A stretch of DNA of 13,132 nucleotides. Origin: Ruminococcaceae bacterium UBA1741. GTDB taxonomy: Bacteria; Bacillota; Clostridia; Oscillospirales; Acutalibacteraceae. Location of the stretch: assembly GCA_002315685.1 (NCBI GenBank), contig DCHX01000038.1, forward strand, positions 1 to 13,132, in the 5' to 3' direction. Below, in pieces: positions 1-6,364 of the stretch (position 1 is its first letter; every line of letters begins with the position of its first letter). Below the pieces are notes generated by a model, which did not search any database, was not told the DNA's origin, and saw only the letters and a list, made by a program, of their open reading frames with translations. The translations under genes and the position numbers were made by a program.

Positions 1-2
1 GC

Positions 3-233
3 CATAAGCTCATAAAACCTTACACTCCAAGACATAACGGAAAGGTTGAACGCTCACATCGTAAAGATAACGAATACTTTTATGCTACACATTCTTTTTA
101 CTCATTTGATGATTTCAAAAAGCAACTTGCTGTACACAACAGAAAATACAATATTTTCCCTATGCGTCCTCTTAATTGGAAATCTCCTACTCAATATCTT
201 AATGCTTTTTTAACCAACGGCGAAGTTTTCTAA
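3..233 (+). CDS. IS481-like transposase, C-terminal part (5' end outside window)
   Basis: An open frame enters from the left edge and ends at TAA 231-233, giving 76 visible residues. It reads as the end of a DDE integrase-core transposase. The HNGKVERSHR segment carries the glutamate that completes the D,D,E catalytic triad in IS481/IS3-type enzymes. The tail has the usual family form: an aromatic-rich stretch (NEYFY), a motif around HNRKYN, and a closing KSPTQYL-type motif. Such enzymes cut and join IS ends during transposition. The rest of the catalytic domain and the left IS end lie upstream of the window, so intactness cannot be judged. The frame has no internal stop. Assignment to IS481 rather than a neighbouring DDE family is from motif memory only. 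Confidence 0.85.
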   Translation, partial: HKLIKPYTPRHNGKVERSHRKDNEYFYATHSFYSFDDFKKQLAVHNRKYNIFPMRPLNWKSPTQYLNAFLTNGEVF

Positions 234-254
234 TTTTGTAACACATCATTGACA
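234..254. repeat. Probable right terminal inverted repeat of the IS element
   Basis: Directly after the transposase stop, the sequence ends in ...CATTGACA; read from outside inward this begins TGTCAATGATGTG. IS481/IS3-type elements commonly begin with TG and end with CA just beyond the transposase stop, so 254 is the likely IS boundary. The matching left end and the target duplication are outside the window, so this is inference from position and the TG...CA form. Confidence 0.35.
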
Positions 255-266
255 AACCAACAAAGA

Positions 267-288
267 AAGCAGGTCATACGACCTGCTT
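267..288 (-). terminator. Hairpin terminator between convergent genes
   Basis: A perfect 9-bp stem (AAGCAGGTC / GACCTGCTT) with loop ATAC lies 5 bases past the stop of the minus-strand 3D-domain gene. Read on the minus strand, a T-rich tract (TTCTTTGTTGGTTTG) follows the stem. It most likely terminates that gene and may also block read-out from the IS on the plus strand, where no T-run follows. Confidence 0.65.
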
Positions 289-292
289 ACAA

Positions 293-1390
293 CTATTCAA
301 TTATATATATCTCAACATTTCTTCTGCCGAACGCAACCGCCGCACTTCTTGTTGCAAAGAACAAGTCAACATTGTTAGGTCTTGACCTTACAAATCCGCC
401 GGTATCGGCAGCAACGGCATAACCGTAAATGTATCTTCCGTCGGTTGATTTGATATACATTTTAGTGCCGTACGGAATTACATTCGGATTTACCGCAATA
501 TATCCCGGTTGAGGGGCAACGCCCGTAGCACAGTTATGTCCCGTGTAGGTGTATCCCGTAGCCTGAACAGTCAGCTTCTTTTTATAGTTTACGGGGTTTC
601 CGCTCGCATCAAGTCCTATTTCCTTTTCGGGTTTAAGGGTTGAAACAGAGCTTACCTGCTCACTTGTAGTAACAAAAGAATTTTTAGTAGCCTTTGTACC
701 TATAATTTGCTTTCCGTTTACCGCATTCGACAATACAACGGTATTATTTATTACGGTTTCGACCTCTTTTCCGTTTACAAGCTTCGAGGTGTAGTAAACC
801 TCTTTTTTGCCGTCAGTGCCTTGAAGTACGGTTTTTTGTCCCTTTTCAAGCTCGGCATTATAAACGGTTTCAAGCGAACACGGAATAGCCTCGGTATAGC
901 TACCCGAAATAAAATCTACATTAGAATAATCAATTACACTCTTTGAAGAAAGAACAGTATCGGCAGAGGGTTCAACAAAATCATATTCATCAAGCTTATA
1001 TCCTGCCATCAACAAAATATCTTCTACCGTGTTTTCGGTTGTCTTAACGGTTACCGTCTTATCGCCGACATTGATGGCAACACAGAAGGTATAACCGATT
1101 TTAACCTCGGTTACATCGCCTTTTCTCTTTGTCGAGAGGACTTCGTAATCATCAGAATCAAGCTGCGCACTGCAAAGCGCCGAGGTAATATCGGATTTTA
1201 ATGTGTAAACGGTTTTGATTGTTCTTCCGTCATTGATATTAAATGTCTTAACAGAGGTGCCTAAAACATTCAGCGAAAATGCCGAAGCTATTATAAGCAG
1301 GGTTGCTAAAAGGGCTCTGTTATATTTAACAAGTTGTTTTTTGGTTTTTGCTGAAAGGTTATTAACGAACTCGTTTTTTATTAAACTCAT
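293..1390 (-). CDS. YabE/Sps-like protein: membrane anchor, DUF348, G5 and C-terminal 3D domain
   Basis: The 365-residue protein has a short cytoplasmic N-terminus, a hydrophobic anchor (about residues 25-45), two DUF348-like ubiquitin-fold segments (about 46-100 and 105-150), a G5-like region (about 155-245, with the ELEKGQKTVLQGTDGKK turn), and a 3D domain at about 272-365. The 3D domain shows ATGYT, IPYGTKMYI, AADTGG and NNVDLFF. This is the architecture of YabE and clostridial Sps-type proteins, secreted cell-wall proteins whose 3D domain resembles the MltA/Rpf-like lytic enzyme fold, so a role in peptidoglycan remodelling outside the membrane is likely. The first of the three family aspartates (usually in a VDP motif) appears as Asn301, while Asp329 and Asp342 are present. 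The start at 1390 has an AAGGAG Shine-Dalgarno site about 8 bases upstream and a consensus promoter behind it. Exact enzymatic activity is unknown. Confidence 0.9.
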   Translation of the reverse strand: MSLIKNEFVNNLSAKTKKQLVKYNRALLATLLIIASAFSLNVLGTSVKTFNINDGRTIKTVYTLKSDITSALCSAQLDSDDYEVLSTKRKGDVTEVKIGYTFCVAINVGDKTVTVKTTENTVEDILLMAGYKLDEYDFVEPSADTVLSSKSVIDYSNVDFISGSYTEAIPCSLETVYNAELEKGQKTVLQGTDGKKEVYYTSKLVNGKEVETVINNTVVLSNAVNGKQIIGTKATKNSFVTTSEQVSSVSTLKPEKEIGLDASGNPVNYKKKLTVQATGYTYTGHNCATGVAPQPGYIAVNPNVIPYGTKMYIKSTDGRYIYGYAVAADTGGFVRSRPNNVDLFFATRSAAVAFGRRNVEIYIIE

Positions 1391-1413
1391 CCAACGACTC
1401 CTTTTTATTTTGA

Positions 1414-1438
1414 CCGTGCATCATAAATAATCGCACGG
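1414..1438 (-). other. 5' UTR hairpin of the 3D-domain gene
   Basis: In the roughly 60-base leader between the predicted transcription start (about 1452) and the start codon (1390), CCGTGC at 1414-1419 pairs with GCACGG at 1433-1438 around an AT-rich 13-base loop. No U-run follows on the minus strand, so it is not a terminator. It may stabilise the mRNA or affect translation. I recognise no known riboswitch here. Confidence 0.4.
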
Positions 1439-1458
1439 CTTTCGTCAAACCGAGAGAC

Positions 1459-1487
1459 ATTATATCCACAAATCAAATATATGTCAA
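1459..1487 (-). promoter_or_regulatory. Consensus SigA promoter for the 3D-domain gene
   Basis: On the minus strand TTGACA (1487-1482) and TATAAT (1464-1459) are both perfect consensus hexamers with an ideal 17-base spacer. Transcription should start near 1452, giving a leader of about 60 bases with the AAGGAG ribosome site. This is the strongest-looking promoter in the window. Confidence 0.85.
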
Positions 1488-1523
1488 CCGCAAAAAGCGT
1501 GTTCTTTTTGTGCATAATGACGA

Positions 1524-1597
1524 AAAAGTTACAAAATTCTAAAAAGTTACAAGCTTGTAACCTTTTATTTTTCGGACTTGTTGACATTTTTTGTCAA
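1524..1597. promoter_or_regulatory. Cluster of direct repeats and palindromes (possible operators)
   Basis: This stretch lies between the divergent promoters. AAAAAGTTACAA occurs twice, 17 bases apart (near 1524 and 1541). The second copy leads into a perfect 16-base palindrome, GTTACAAGCTTGTAAC (1546-1561). A further inverted repeat, TTGACA-N5-TGTCAA, covers 1581-1597 and overlaps the putative plus-strand -35 box at 1591. The arrangement suggests binding of one or more dimeric regulators upstream of the 3D-domain gene and of the pyr operon. The regulator is unknown, and the repeat period does not match the 11-base WalR box. Confidence 0.4.
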
Positions 1598-1619
1598 AAA
1601 ACTTGTGTAATCATACAAT
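1591..1619 (+). promoter_or_regulatory. Possible distal promoter upstream of the pyr leader
   Basis: TTGTCA (1591-1596), a 17-base spacer and TACAAT (1614-1619) form a fair SigA-type promoter firing towards pyrR. Its -35 lies inside the inverted repeat at 1581-1597, which could act as an operator. A closer promoter at 1705-1733 makes this one redundant, so it is only a candidate. Confidence 0.35.
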
Positions 1620-1704
1620 TTTTTGCAAACGCTGTTTAATAGCCGATTTATGCCACTTTTTTACATTATTTCCATATTTATTACAAAATATTCAAAATAT
1701 TTTC

Positions 1705-1733
1705 TTTACAAACTATATATTGTGTGTTAAAAT
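1705..1733 (+). promoter_or_regulatory. SigA-type promoter of the pyrR operon
   Basis: TTTACA (1705-1710), a 17-base spacer and TAAAAT (1728-1733) give one mismatch from consensus in each box. The predicted start near 1740 places the PyrR-binding hairpin at the extreme 5' end of the transcript, as in known pyr leaders. Confidence 0.7.
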
Positions 1734-1750
1734 GATTTAGATAAAAAAAA

Positions 1751-1859
1751 AGACCCTTTAAGCTCGGTACAGTGATGCCGGTAAGGTGCTATAATATATA
1801 TGTATGTTTTTGCATATTTTTTATACTCTCACCGTGTATCTGCACGGTGTTTTTTATTT
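1751..1859 (+). ncRNA. PyrR-binding leader RNA and attenuator (pyr leader)
   Basis: The element at 1751-1790 has the hallmarks of the PyrR-binding RNA: ACCCUUUA at the 5' base, AAGGU at the 3' base, and an upper hairpin whose terminal hexaloop CAGUGA (1770-1775) fits the CNGNGA consensus. The usual C-G loop-closing pair is an A-U pair here (A1769-U1776), a compensated change that keeps the helix. GGUG-c-UAUAA (1785-1794) can instead pair with UUAUA...CACC (1821-1833) as an antiterminator, which would prevent the terminator at 1830-1855. The expected mechanism, known from Bacillus pyr operons, is that UMP-bound PyrR stabilises the first hairpin, the antiterminator cannot form and transcription stops; when UMP is low, read-through expresses pyrR and the permease. 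The folding was done by eye. Confidence 0.85.
1830..1859 (+). terminator. Attenuator terminator of the pyr leader
   Basis: A 7-bp GC-rich stem, CACCGTG (1830-1836) with CACGGTG (1843-1849), has a 6-base loop and is followed directly by six T then ATTT. It lies 18 bases before the pyrR start codon, and its 5' arm is shared with the proposed antiterminator, so it should be conditional on PyrR/UMP. Confidence 0.85.
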
Positions 1860-1876
1860 GGTCGGAGGTAAACAGT

Positions 1877-2416
1877 ATGTCTGCATTCAAAGCTACAATT
1901 ATGGATGATATGGCTATTGCCCGTGCGCTCAAACGAATTTCTCACGAGTTGCTTGAAAAAAACAACGGTTGCGAGAATGTTTGCCTTGTCGGCATAAAGC
2001 GTAGGGGTTTTCCTATTGCCGAACAAATTGCAAAAAATATTTTACAAATTGAAAATGTTTCTTTACCGCTCGGTGCCTTGGATATTACATTTTATCGGGA
2101 CGATTTGGATACCGTTTCCTCTGAGCCCGTTGCGAAAACGCCCGAGCTTCCCTTTGATGTAAACGGAAAAAACATCGTTTTGGTTGATGATGTTTTATAC
2201 ACGGGAAGAACCGCAAGAGCCGCTATGGACGCTATTATGTCGATAGGCAGACCTGCATCTATTCAACTTGCCGTTTTGATTGACCGAGGTCATAGAGAAC
2301 TGCCTATTCGGGGCGATTTTGTAGGAAAAAATGTTCCTACCTCTAAGCTTGAACGAATTTCGGTAAAAATGCCCCCGTTTGATGAGATTACTGCGGTCGA
2401 GCTATTAACTAAATGA
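1877..2416 (+). CDS. pyrR: PyrR: pyr operon RNA-binding attenuation protein and uracil phosphoribosyltransferase
   Basis: This 179-residue protein matches the PyrR family in length and motifs. The type I phosphoribosyltransferase PRPP loop is IVLVDDVLYTGRTA at about residues 100-113. Strongly conserved segments include ITFYRDDL (70-77), GRPASIQLAVLIDRGHRELPI (near 124-144) and GKNVPTSK (150-157). PyrR binds UMP/UTP and the leader RNA to cause termination of pyr transcripts, and usually also makes UMP from uracil and PRPP. The start at 1877 is chosen because GGAGG lies 8 bases upstream; an in-frame ATG at 1772 would lie within the leader RNA and add a non-homologous N-terminus through the terminator. 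The gene sits directly behind its own target RNA, giving autoregulation, and is followed after 71 bases by the uracil permease gene. Confidence 0.96.
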   Translation: MSAFKATIMDDMAIARALKRISHELLEKNNGCENVCLVGIKRRGFPIAEQIAKNILQIENVSLPLGALDITFYRDDLDTVSSEPVAKTPELPFDVNGKNIVLVDDVLYTGRTARAAMDAIMSIGRPASIQLAVLIDRGHRELPIRGDFVGKNVPTSKLERISVKMPPFDEITAVELLTK

Positions 2417-2427
2417 TTTTGTATATT

Positions 2428-2441
2428 AAGCAGAAATGCTT
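2428..2441 (+). other. Small intercistronic hairpin between pyrR and the uracil permease gene
   Basis: AAGCA and TGCTT enclose a GAAA tetraloop, and flanking TATA bases can lengthen the helix. What follows is A-rich (AAATAAAAAA), not T-rich, so this is not a terminator on the plus strand. It may mark an mRNA processing or stability site between two cotranscribed genes. Confidence 0.35.
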
Positions 2442-2487
2442 GTATAAATAAAAAACGCACTTTGTGTGAAAATACGGAGGATTTATT

Positions 2488-3846
2488 ATGAATCTTGTCT
2501 ATGGTGTAAAAGACAAACCAAAATTCGGTCAAATGATCGTATTCGCATTCCAGCAGTTACTTGCTATTCTCGCCGCTACTATCGTAGTTCCGGTAATTAT
2601 CAACGGAAATACCGCTGAATTTGATGCCGCAAGCAGTATGAGTCAGTCGGCGGCTTTGTTCGGTGCAGGTGTAGGTACAATAATTTACCTTCTCTTCACA
2701 AAATTCAAAAGCCCTGTTTTCTTAGGCTCTTCATTCGCTTTCTTAGGCTCGATGACCGCCGCTTTCGCAGGTGCCGCTTCCGCACAGGCAGGTTATTTGG
2801 GACTTATAATCGGTGCTTTCTTCGCAGGTCTTGTTTATGTAGTTATCGCTATCGTTGTAAAGGTAGCAGGTGTAAACTGGATTAACAAGCTTATGCCCGC
2901 CGTTGTAATCGGACCTACCGTTGCTATTATCGGTCTTTCTCTTGCAGGAAATGCAGTAGGCGACCTTACAACAGGTAAAGCCGCAAATTCCAATCCTTAT
3001 ATTTGCTTAATTTGCGGACTTGTAACCCTCTTTACCGTTATCATTTGTTCTGTGTACGGCAAGAAAACCGTTAAAATGATTCCTTTCATTATCGGTATTT
3101 TAGCAGGTTATGCCGTTGCCGCTGTATTTACGGTAATCGGTATCAAGACGGGTAATGATGCACTTTGCGTAATTGATTTCGGCGTGTTCAGCGGTCTTAA
3201 ATTCTTCGCCGTTCCCGATTTCACATTTTTAGGTGCAATTAAAGGTGTTAAGGCCATTGATGCGGCTTATATCGCAACTGTTGCAGTAGCTTATGTTCCT
3301 GTTGCATTCGTTGTATTTGCCGAGCATATTGCCGACCACAAAAATCTTTCTTCTGTAATCGGACAAGACCTTCTTGAAGAGCCGGGACTTCACAGAACAC
3401 TTCTCGGCGACGGTGTCGGCTCAATATTCGGCGCTATCTTCGGCGGTTGTCCTAACACTACATACGGCGAATCGGTTGGTTGCGTTGCAATTTCGGGTAA
3501 CGCTTCGGTAGTTACAATACTTACAACCGCTATTATGGCAATGGCAATTTCCTTCTTCGGACCGTTTGTTACATTCCTTTCAACCATTCCTAACTGCGTA
3601 ATGGGCGGTGTTTGCGTAACCCTTTACGGCTTTATCGCAGTATCGGGTCTTAAAATGATTCAAAAGGTTGATTTAGGCGACAACAAAAATCTCTTCGTAG
3701 TTTCCGTAATTCTTATTTGCGGTATCGGCGGACTTTCGGTATCGTTCGGCAAGGTAACTCTTACCTCTATCGCTTGTGCTCTTATCCTCGGAATTATCGT
3801 AAACTTGGTTGTAGGCAATAAAGCCTCAAACAAAACCGAAGAATAA
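2488..3846 (+). CDS. Uracil:proton symporter (NCS2 family, UraA/PyrP type)
   Basis: This 452-residue, very hydrophobic protein fits the NCS2 nucleobase transporter family, whose members have about 14 membrane segments and import uracil with protons across the cytoplasmic membrane. It shows the N-terminal FQQLLAILAATIVVP helix typical of NCS2, FAEHIADH at about 277-284 (with the substrate/proton glutamate, Glu279), and GGCPNTTYGESVG at about 319-331 (with Glu328), the two signature sites. A GGAGG Shine-Dalgarno precedes the ATG. It lies 71 bases after pyrR with no terminator between, behind the PyrR attenuator, so uracil uptake should rise when UMP is scarce. This genetic coupling supports uracil over xanthine or purine as substrate. 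uraA and pyrP are both used for such genes; I leave the symbol open. Confidence 0.92.
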   Translation: MNLVYGVKDKPKFGQMIVFAFQQLLAILAATIVVPVIINGNTAEFDAASSMSQSAALFGAGVGTIIYLLFTKFKSPVFLGSSFAFLGSMTAAFAGAASAQAGYLGLIIGAFFAGLVYVVIAIVVKVAGVNWINKLMPAVVIGPTVAIIGLSLAGNAVGDLTTGKAANSNPYICLICGLVTLFTVIICSVYGKKTVKMIPFIIGILAGYAVAAVFTVIGIKTGNDALCVIDFGVFSGLKFFAVPDFTFLGAIKGVKAIDAAYIATVAVAYVPVAFVVFAEHIADHKNLSSVIGQDLLEEPGLHRTLLGDGVGSIFGAIFGGCPNTTYGESVGCVAISGNASVVTILTTAIMAMAISFFGPFVTFLSTIPNCVMGGVCVTLYGFIAVSGLKMIQKVDLGDNKNLFVVSVILICGIGGLSVSFGKVTLTSIACALILGIIVNLVVGNKASNKTEE

Positions 3847-3870
3847 GATATACATATAATATATATAAAT

Positions 3871-3903
3871 GACCGCTGAAAATTTCAGCGGTCATTTTAT
3901 TTC
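3871..3903. terminator. Strong, probably bidirectional terminator after the uracil permease gene
   Basis: A perfect 11-base inverted repeat (GACCGCTGAAA / TTTCAGCGGTC) spans 3871-3893 with a very short centre. It is followed on the plus strand by ATTTTATTTCTT and on the minus strand by ATTTATATATATT. It separates the plus-strand pyr operon from the convergent glycosyltransferase operon and can serve both. Confidence 0.85.
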
Positions 3904-3908
3904 TTGTT

Positions 3909-4790
3909 CTAATTTAATATTTCTTTTATCATCTTTTTAGAATCTTTTTTACCTTTTATAATGGCGCGGAGTTTTGCAAATTTTTGTTTTTCAAAGAAAA
4001 GCTTTAACACAAGCCATTTCAGATACACTCTTTTTTCGGTTTTAAGGTTAATAAAATCCTTATGCTTAAAAGCGTAGTACCTTATATTTCTCGCATAATA
4101 ATATGTTCTAAGCGGTGAATGATTATAGGTGTATAGCGGTTTTTGGAGTTTTTTTATTCCTAAAAGCTTCCCGAACGGTATAAAAAATCTTACTTCCTTT
4201 GCCTCGCCTAAGCGGTGGTGCAAAATTGCCTCGTTATCACGAAGAATTTTATATCCGTTTTTAAGCAGTGTCGTACAATAATCAAAATCAACACAGTCGA
4301 TAAACATTTTATCGTCAAAACCGCCGACCTCATTAAAGGCCGAAAGCTTTACAAGAGATGCCGAGGTGTTGCACCTTTCCACAAACGAATACGGCTCATT
4401 ACCGATAGCGGTAGATTCCTCAAATTCGTTATCGTCAATAAATCGAGGTGTAATAAGCGCCACCTTGTCCATATCAAGATAACGGGAATACTTTTCTATC
4501 AAATCGCTTTCGGGAACGGAGTCTTGGTCAAGCGTCATAATATAGTCAAATCCGTCTTTTATCGCCATATTGCACATTTGGTTAAGCGCCGTAGCAATAC
4601 CAAAATTCTGATTATTTTCTATAATTTCAATTTTCTGACTTCCGCCGAACTCCGACTTGATTTTTTCGATATTCTTTGAGCCGTTGTCAATTAAATATAT
4701 CCTTTCGACCTGTCCGATAGTCGCCAAAACATTCTCTCTTAAACGGTTAATATCCGGCTCAAAAAGTGTTATTCCTGCACAAATTCGCAT
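3909..4790 (-). CDS. Family 2 glycosyltransferase, rhamnosyltransferase-like
   Basis: A 293-residue GT-A-fold enzyme. The N-terminus has the nucleotide-binding layout (IYLIDNGSKN at about 31-40, NQNFGIATALNQ at about 60-71), followed by the metal-binding TLDQDSVP motif (DQD at 88-90). A central GGFDDKMFIDCVDFDYC block (near 156) and a HHRLGE segment are typical of RfbF-type rhamnosyltransferases. A basic C-terminal tail rich in Lys and aromatics suggests membrane-surface association. It should transfer a sugar from an activated nucleotide sugar to a cell-surface polysaccharide or lipid carrier; rhamnose is a family guess, not shown here. It starts 2 bases after the stop of the upstream glycosyltransferase, with its GGAG ribosome site overlapping that gene's end, so the two are probably translationally coupled. 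Confidence 0.85.
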   Translation of the reverse strand: MRICAGITLFEPDINRLRENVLATIGQVERIYLIDNGSKNIEKIKSEFGGSQKIEIIENNQNFGIATALNQMCNMAIKDGFDYIMTLDQDSVPESDLIEKYSRYLDMDKVALITPRFIDDNEFEESTAIGNEPYSFVERCNTSASLVKLSAFNEVGGFDDKMFIDCVDFDYCTTLLKNGYKILRDNEAILHHRLGEAKEVRFFIPFGKLLGIKKLQKPLYTYNHSPLRTYYYARNIRYYAFKHKDFINLKTEKRVYLKWLVLKLFFEKQKFAKLRAIIKGKKDSKKMIKEILN

Positions 4791-4792
4791 TT

Positions 4793-5701
4793 TTATCTCC
4801 CAAGGGCATACATAATGTCCCCTAATCTTTCCTTTGAAGAATAGTAAACATAGTAATCCTTATCAAAAAACAGTTTGAGTGTTTTAATAAGACTCTTCTT
4901 TTCGATAGCATCATACCGGTTTTGGCATAGCTTATAAGCCGAATGTCCCCGTTCGTTTATGCCCTTAATAATATTAGTAAGTACAAGCTTTTCCTTTGCA
5001 ATATCAAGTCTTGTTTGCGAAAGCGGTTTAAGCCCCAATGTATTATTAGAATGTATCCTGTAATTAGTAAGAGGCAAATTATAATAAACAAAACCGTTAA
5101 GGGTTGCCGAAATAACATTAAGCTGATAATCGTGAGGAAGTGTACCGTCGGCATTTTTCAAAAACAAATCTATTACATTTTTTCGGTAACAGCAGGTGCA
5201 ACCGGGAGAAATATTGCGGTGCATAATCTTAGATAAGGATATTTTAGTAAGAGGTTTTTCGGGTTTCTTTTCGATAAACGAATAAACACCCTCTATCATA
5301 GTTTCGCCCGAAATGTTGTTATCCTCGCCGTCAATAAGCAAAAATCCCGTTGAGGCACCCATAACCGAATCGTCCGAAAAGAGCGAAACGGTAGCTTCGA
5401 TTTTATCCTCAAACCAAACATCATCCTGGTCGCAAAGCAACACCATATCGCCCGTAACATAAGAAAGCGCCTTAATAAAGTTTTTCTTAAAGCCTAAATT
5501 AGTTTCGTTTTGATAAAGCGACCAACCAAGCTCATATTTATCAATATATTCCTTAATTATTTCCATAGTCGAATCGTCGGACAAATCGTCAACGATTATA
5601 ACCTCATCCGGAAGACGATGCTGTAAACGGATAGAATCAAGTTGCTTTTCGATATATTTTTCGCCGTTATAAACCGTCATAGCAACCGAGACCTTCAACA
5701 T
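4793..5701 (-). CDS. Family 2 glycosyltransferase, RgpB-like
   Basis: This 302-residue protein starts with VSVAMTVYNGEKYIEKQLDS, the classic GT2 opening, followed by VIIVDDLSDDST (about 34-45), NLGFKKNFIKAL, and the CDQDDVW metal-binding motif at 90-96, which is diagnostic for the RgpB-like subgroup. LPHDYQL (about 188-194) corresponds to the family's later catalytic HDW-type motif. RgpB-type enzymes add rhamnose to cell-wall polysaccharides on the cytoplasmic face of the membrane. The ATG has an AGGGGAG ribosome site and a promoter about 35-60 bases upstream. No sugar-nucleotide synthesis, polymerase or flippase gene is in view, so this is an isolated two-gene surface-glycan module. Confidence 0.88.
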   Translation of the reverse strand: MLKVSVAMTVYNGEKYIEKQLDSIRLQHRLPDEVIIVDDLSDDSTMEIIKEYIDKYELGWSLYQNETNLGFKKNFIKALSYVTGDMVLLCDQDDVWFEDKIEATVSLFSDDSVMGASTGFLLIDGEDNNISGETMIEGVYSFIEKKPEKPLTKISLSKIMHRNISPGCTCCYRKNVIDLFLKNADGTLPHDYQLNVISATLNGFVYYNLPLTNYRIHSNNTLGLKPLSQTRLDIAKEKLVLTNIIKGINERGHSAYKLCQNRYDAIEKKSLIKTLKLFFDKDYYVYYSSKERLGDIMYALGR

Positions 5702-5733
5702 AACATTCTCCCCTTTCGCCTTACATCCTCATT

Positions 5734-5762
5734 ATTTTACCACAAAATACCGAAATTTACAA
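5734..5762 (-). promoter_or_regulatory. Promoter of the glycosyltransferase pair
   Basis: Minus-strand TTGTAA (5762-5757), a 17-base spacer and TAAAAT (5739-5734) make a good SigA-type promoter with transcription start near 5727. It lies in the 70-base gap after the M50 protease gene. No terminator is visible in that gap, so read-through from the upstream pair is also possible. Confidence 0.65.
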
Positions 5763-5771
5763 GTATAGCCT

Positions 5772-6364
5772 TTATTGACGCAAAAGAGAGCAAACAACAA
5801 GGTAAAGGGCGATTATGAAAACCGAAATGTTAAGACTGCCTCTTAGATACAAAAACACACCCAAAAAGAAAAAGACGGCACCTAACAAGACGGTAATAAT
5901 TTTTATCACACCTTCGCCCTTATTTGTTTTTGAGATTTTGTTAATTAAAGCGGTTAGGACATCCCCGCCGTCAAGTCCCGAAACGGGCAGAAGATTAAAA
6001 AGGGCGATTATTAAGTTTACCGAGGCGTAAACAAGCGACATATCGCTTTTTGTAAGGCGAAAATTTATATAAAGAGATAAAAAATTACAATATTTGACAA
6101 AGGTCCCGACAAAGCGATTATTATTTCTCCGTTTTTTACCTTCGGAAATGCCCTTGTTATTTTAACACTTGCGGGTACTAACATTATGCTTTTCGGTTGG
6201 CATTCGCACACCCACATAGCAAACAAATGCCCCGTTTCGTGAATGAAAATCGCAAATATTGTCGGTATGCAAAGCCCTGTTCTGTCGGTTGCAAGCATAA
6301 AGGCGATTACCGCACAAAACAAAAAAGAAACATAAATTTCCGTGCCGAATAATCTAAATCTCAT
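5772..6364 (-). pseudogene. SpoIVFB-like M50 site-2 metalloprotease, split by a frameshift
   Basis: Two consecutive minus-strand frames together make one protease. The first (6364 to 6065, 99 residues) has a membrane segment, the zinc-binding FIHETGH motif at about residues 41-46, and ALSGPLSNIV at about 84-93. It then runs into TAA at 6067-6065. The second frame (used from about 6080 down to 5772) continues with a membrane segment and NLLPVSGLDGGD, the second conserved M50 motif with the third metal ligand. Adding one T to the T6 run (A6 on the plus strand, 6079-6084) gives a continuous protein of about 197 residues, a normal length for short SpoIVFB-type proteases. Such proteases cut membrane-bound substrates such as pro-sigma factors. 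The start overlaps the preceding 70-residue gene by 11 bases. A true mutation, a sequencing error and rare frameshifting all remain possible. Confidence 0.8.

Noticed and set aside
1391..1458. Cyclic-di-AMP (ydaO-type) riboswitch in the leader of the 3D-domain gene
   Set aside because: Such switches occur before cell-wall enzymes, but this leader is only about 60 bases and shows a single simple hairpin.
1524..1561. WalR-type box upstream of the cell-wall gene
   Set aside because: TGTAAC repeats are present but their spacing is about 17 bases, not the 11-base period of the WalR consensus.
1405..1587. 60-residue minus-strand open frame between the 3D-domain gene and pyrR
   Set aside because: It contains the consensus promoter and the repeat cluster, has no ribosome site and no recognisable protein features.
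1772..1876. In-frame N-terminal extension of PyrR from ATG 1772
   Set aside because: It would start inside the PyrR-binding hairpin and read through the terminator, has no ribosome site, and adds a stretch absent from PyrR proteins. ATG 1877 has GGAGG.
4215..4679. 154-residue plus-strand open frame opposite the glycosyltransferase
   Set aside because: It is a shadow of the minus-strand GT2 gene, whose motifs are clear; the plus-strand product looks like random composition.
6067..6090. Programmed -1 ribosomal frameshift in the M50 protease gene
   Set aside because: No X-XXY-YYZ heptamer in the right frame and no clear stimulatory hairpin; a six-base T run is short for transcriptional slippage. 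A one-base deletion or error is simpler.
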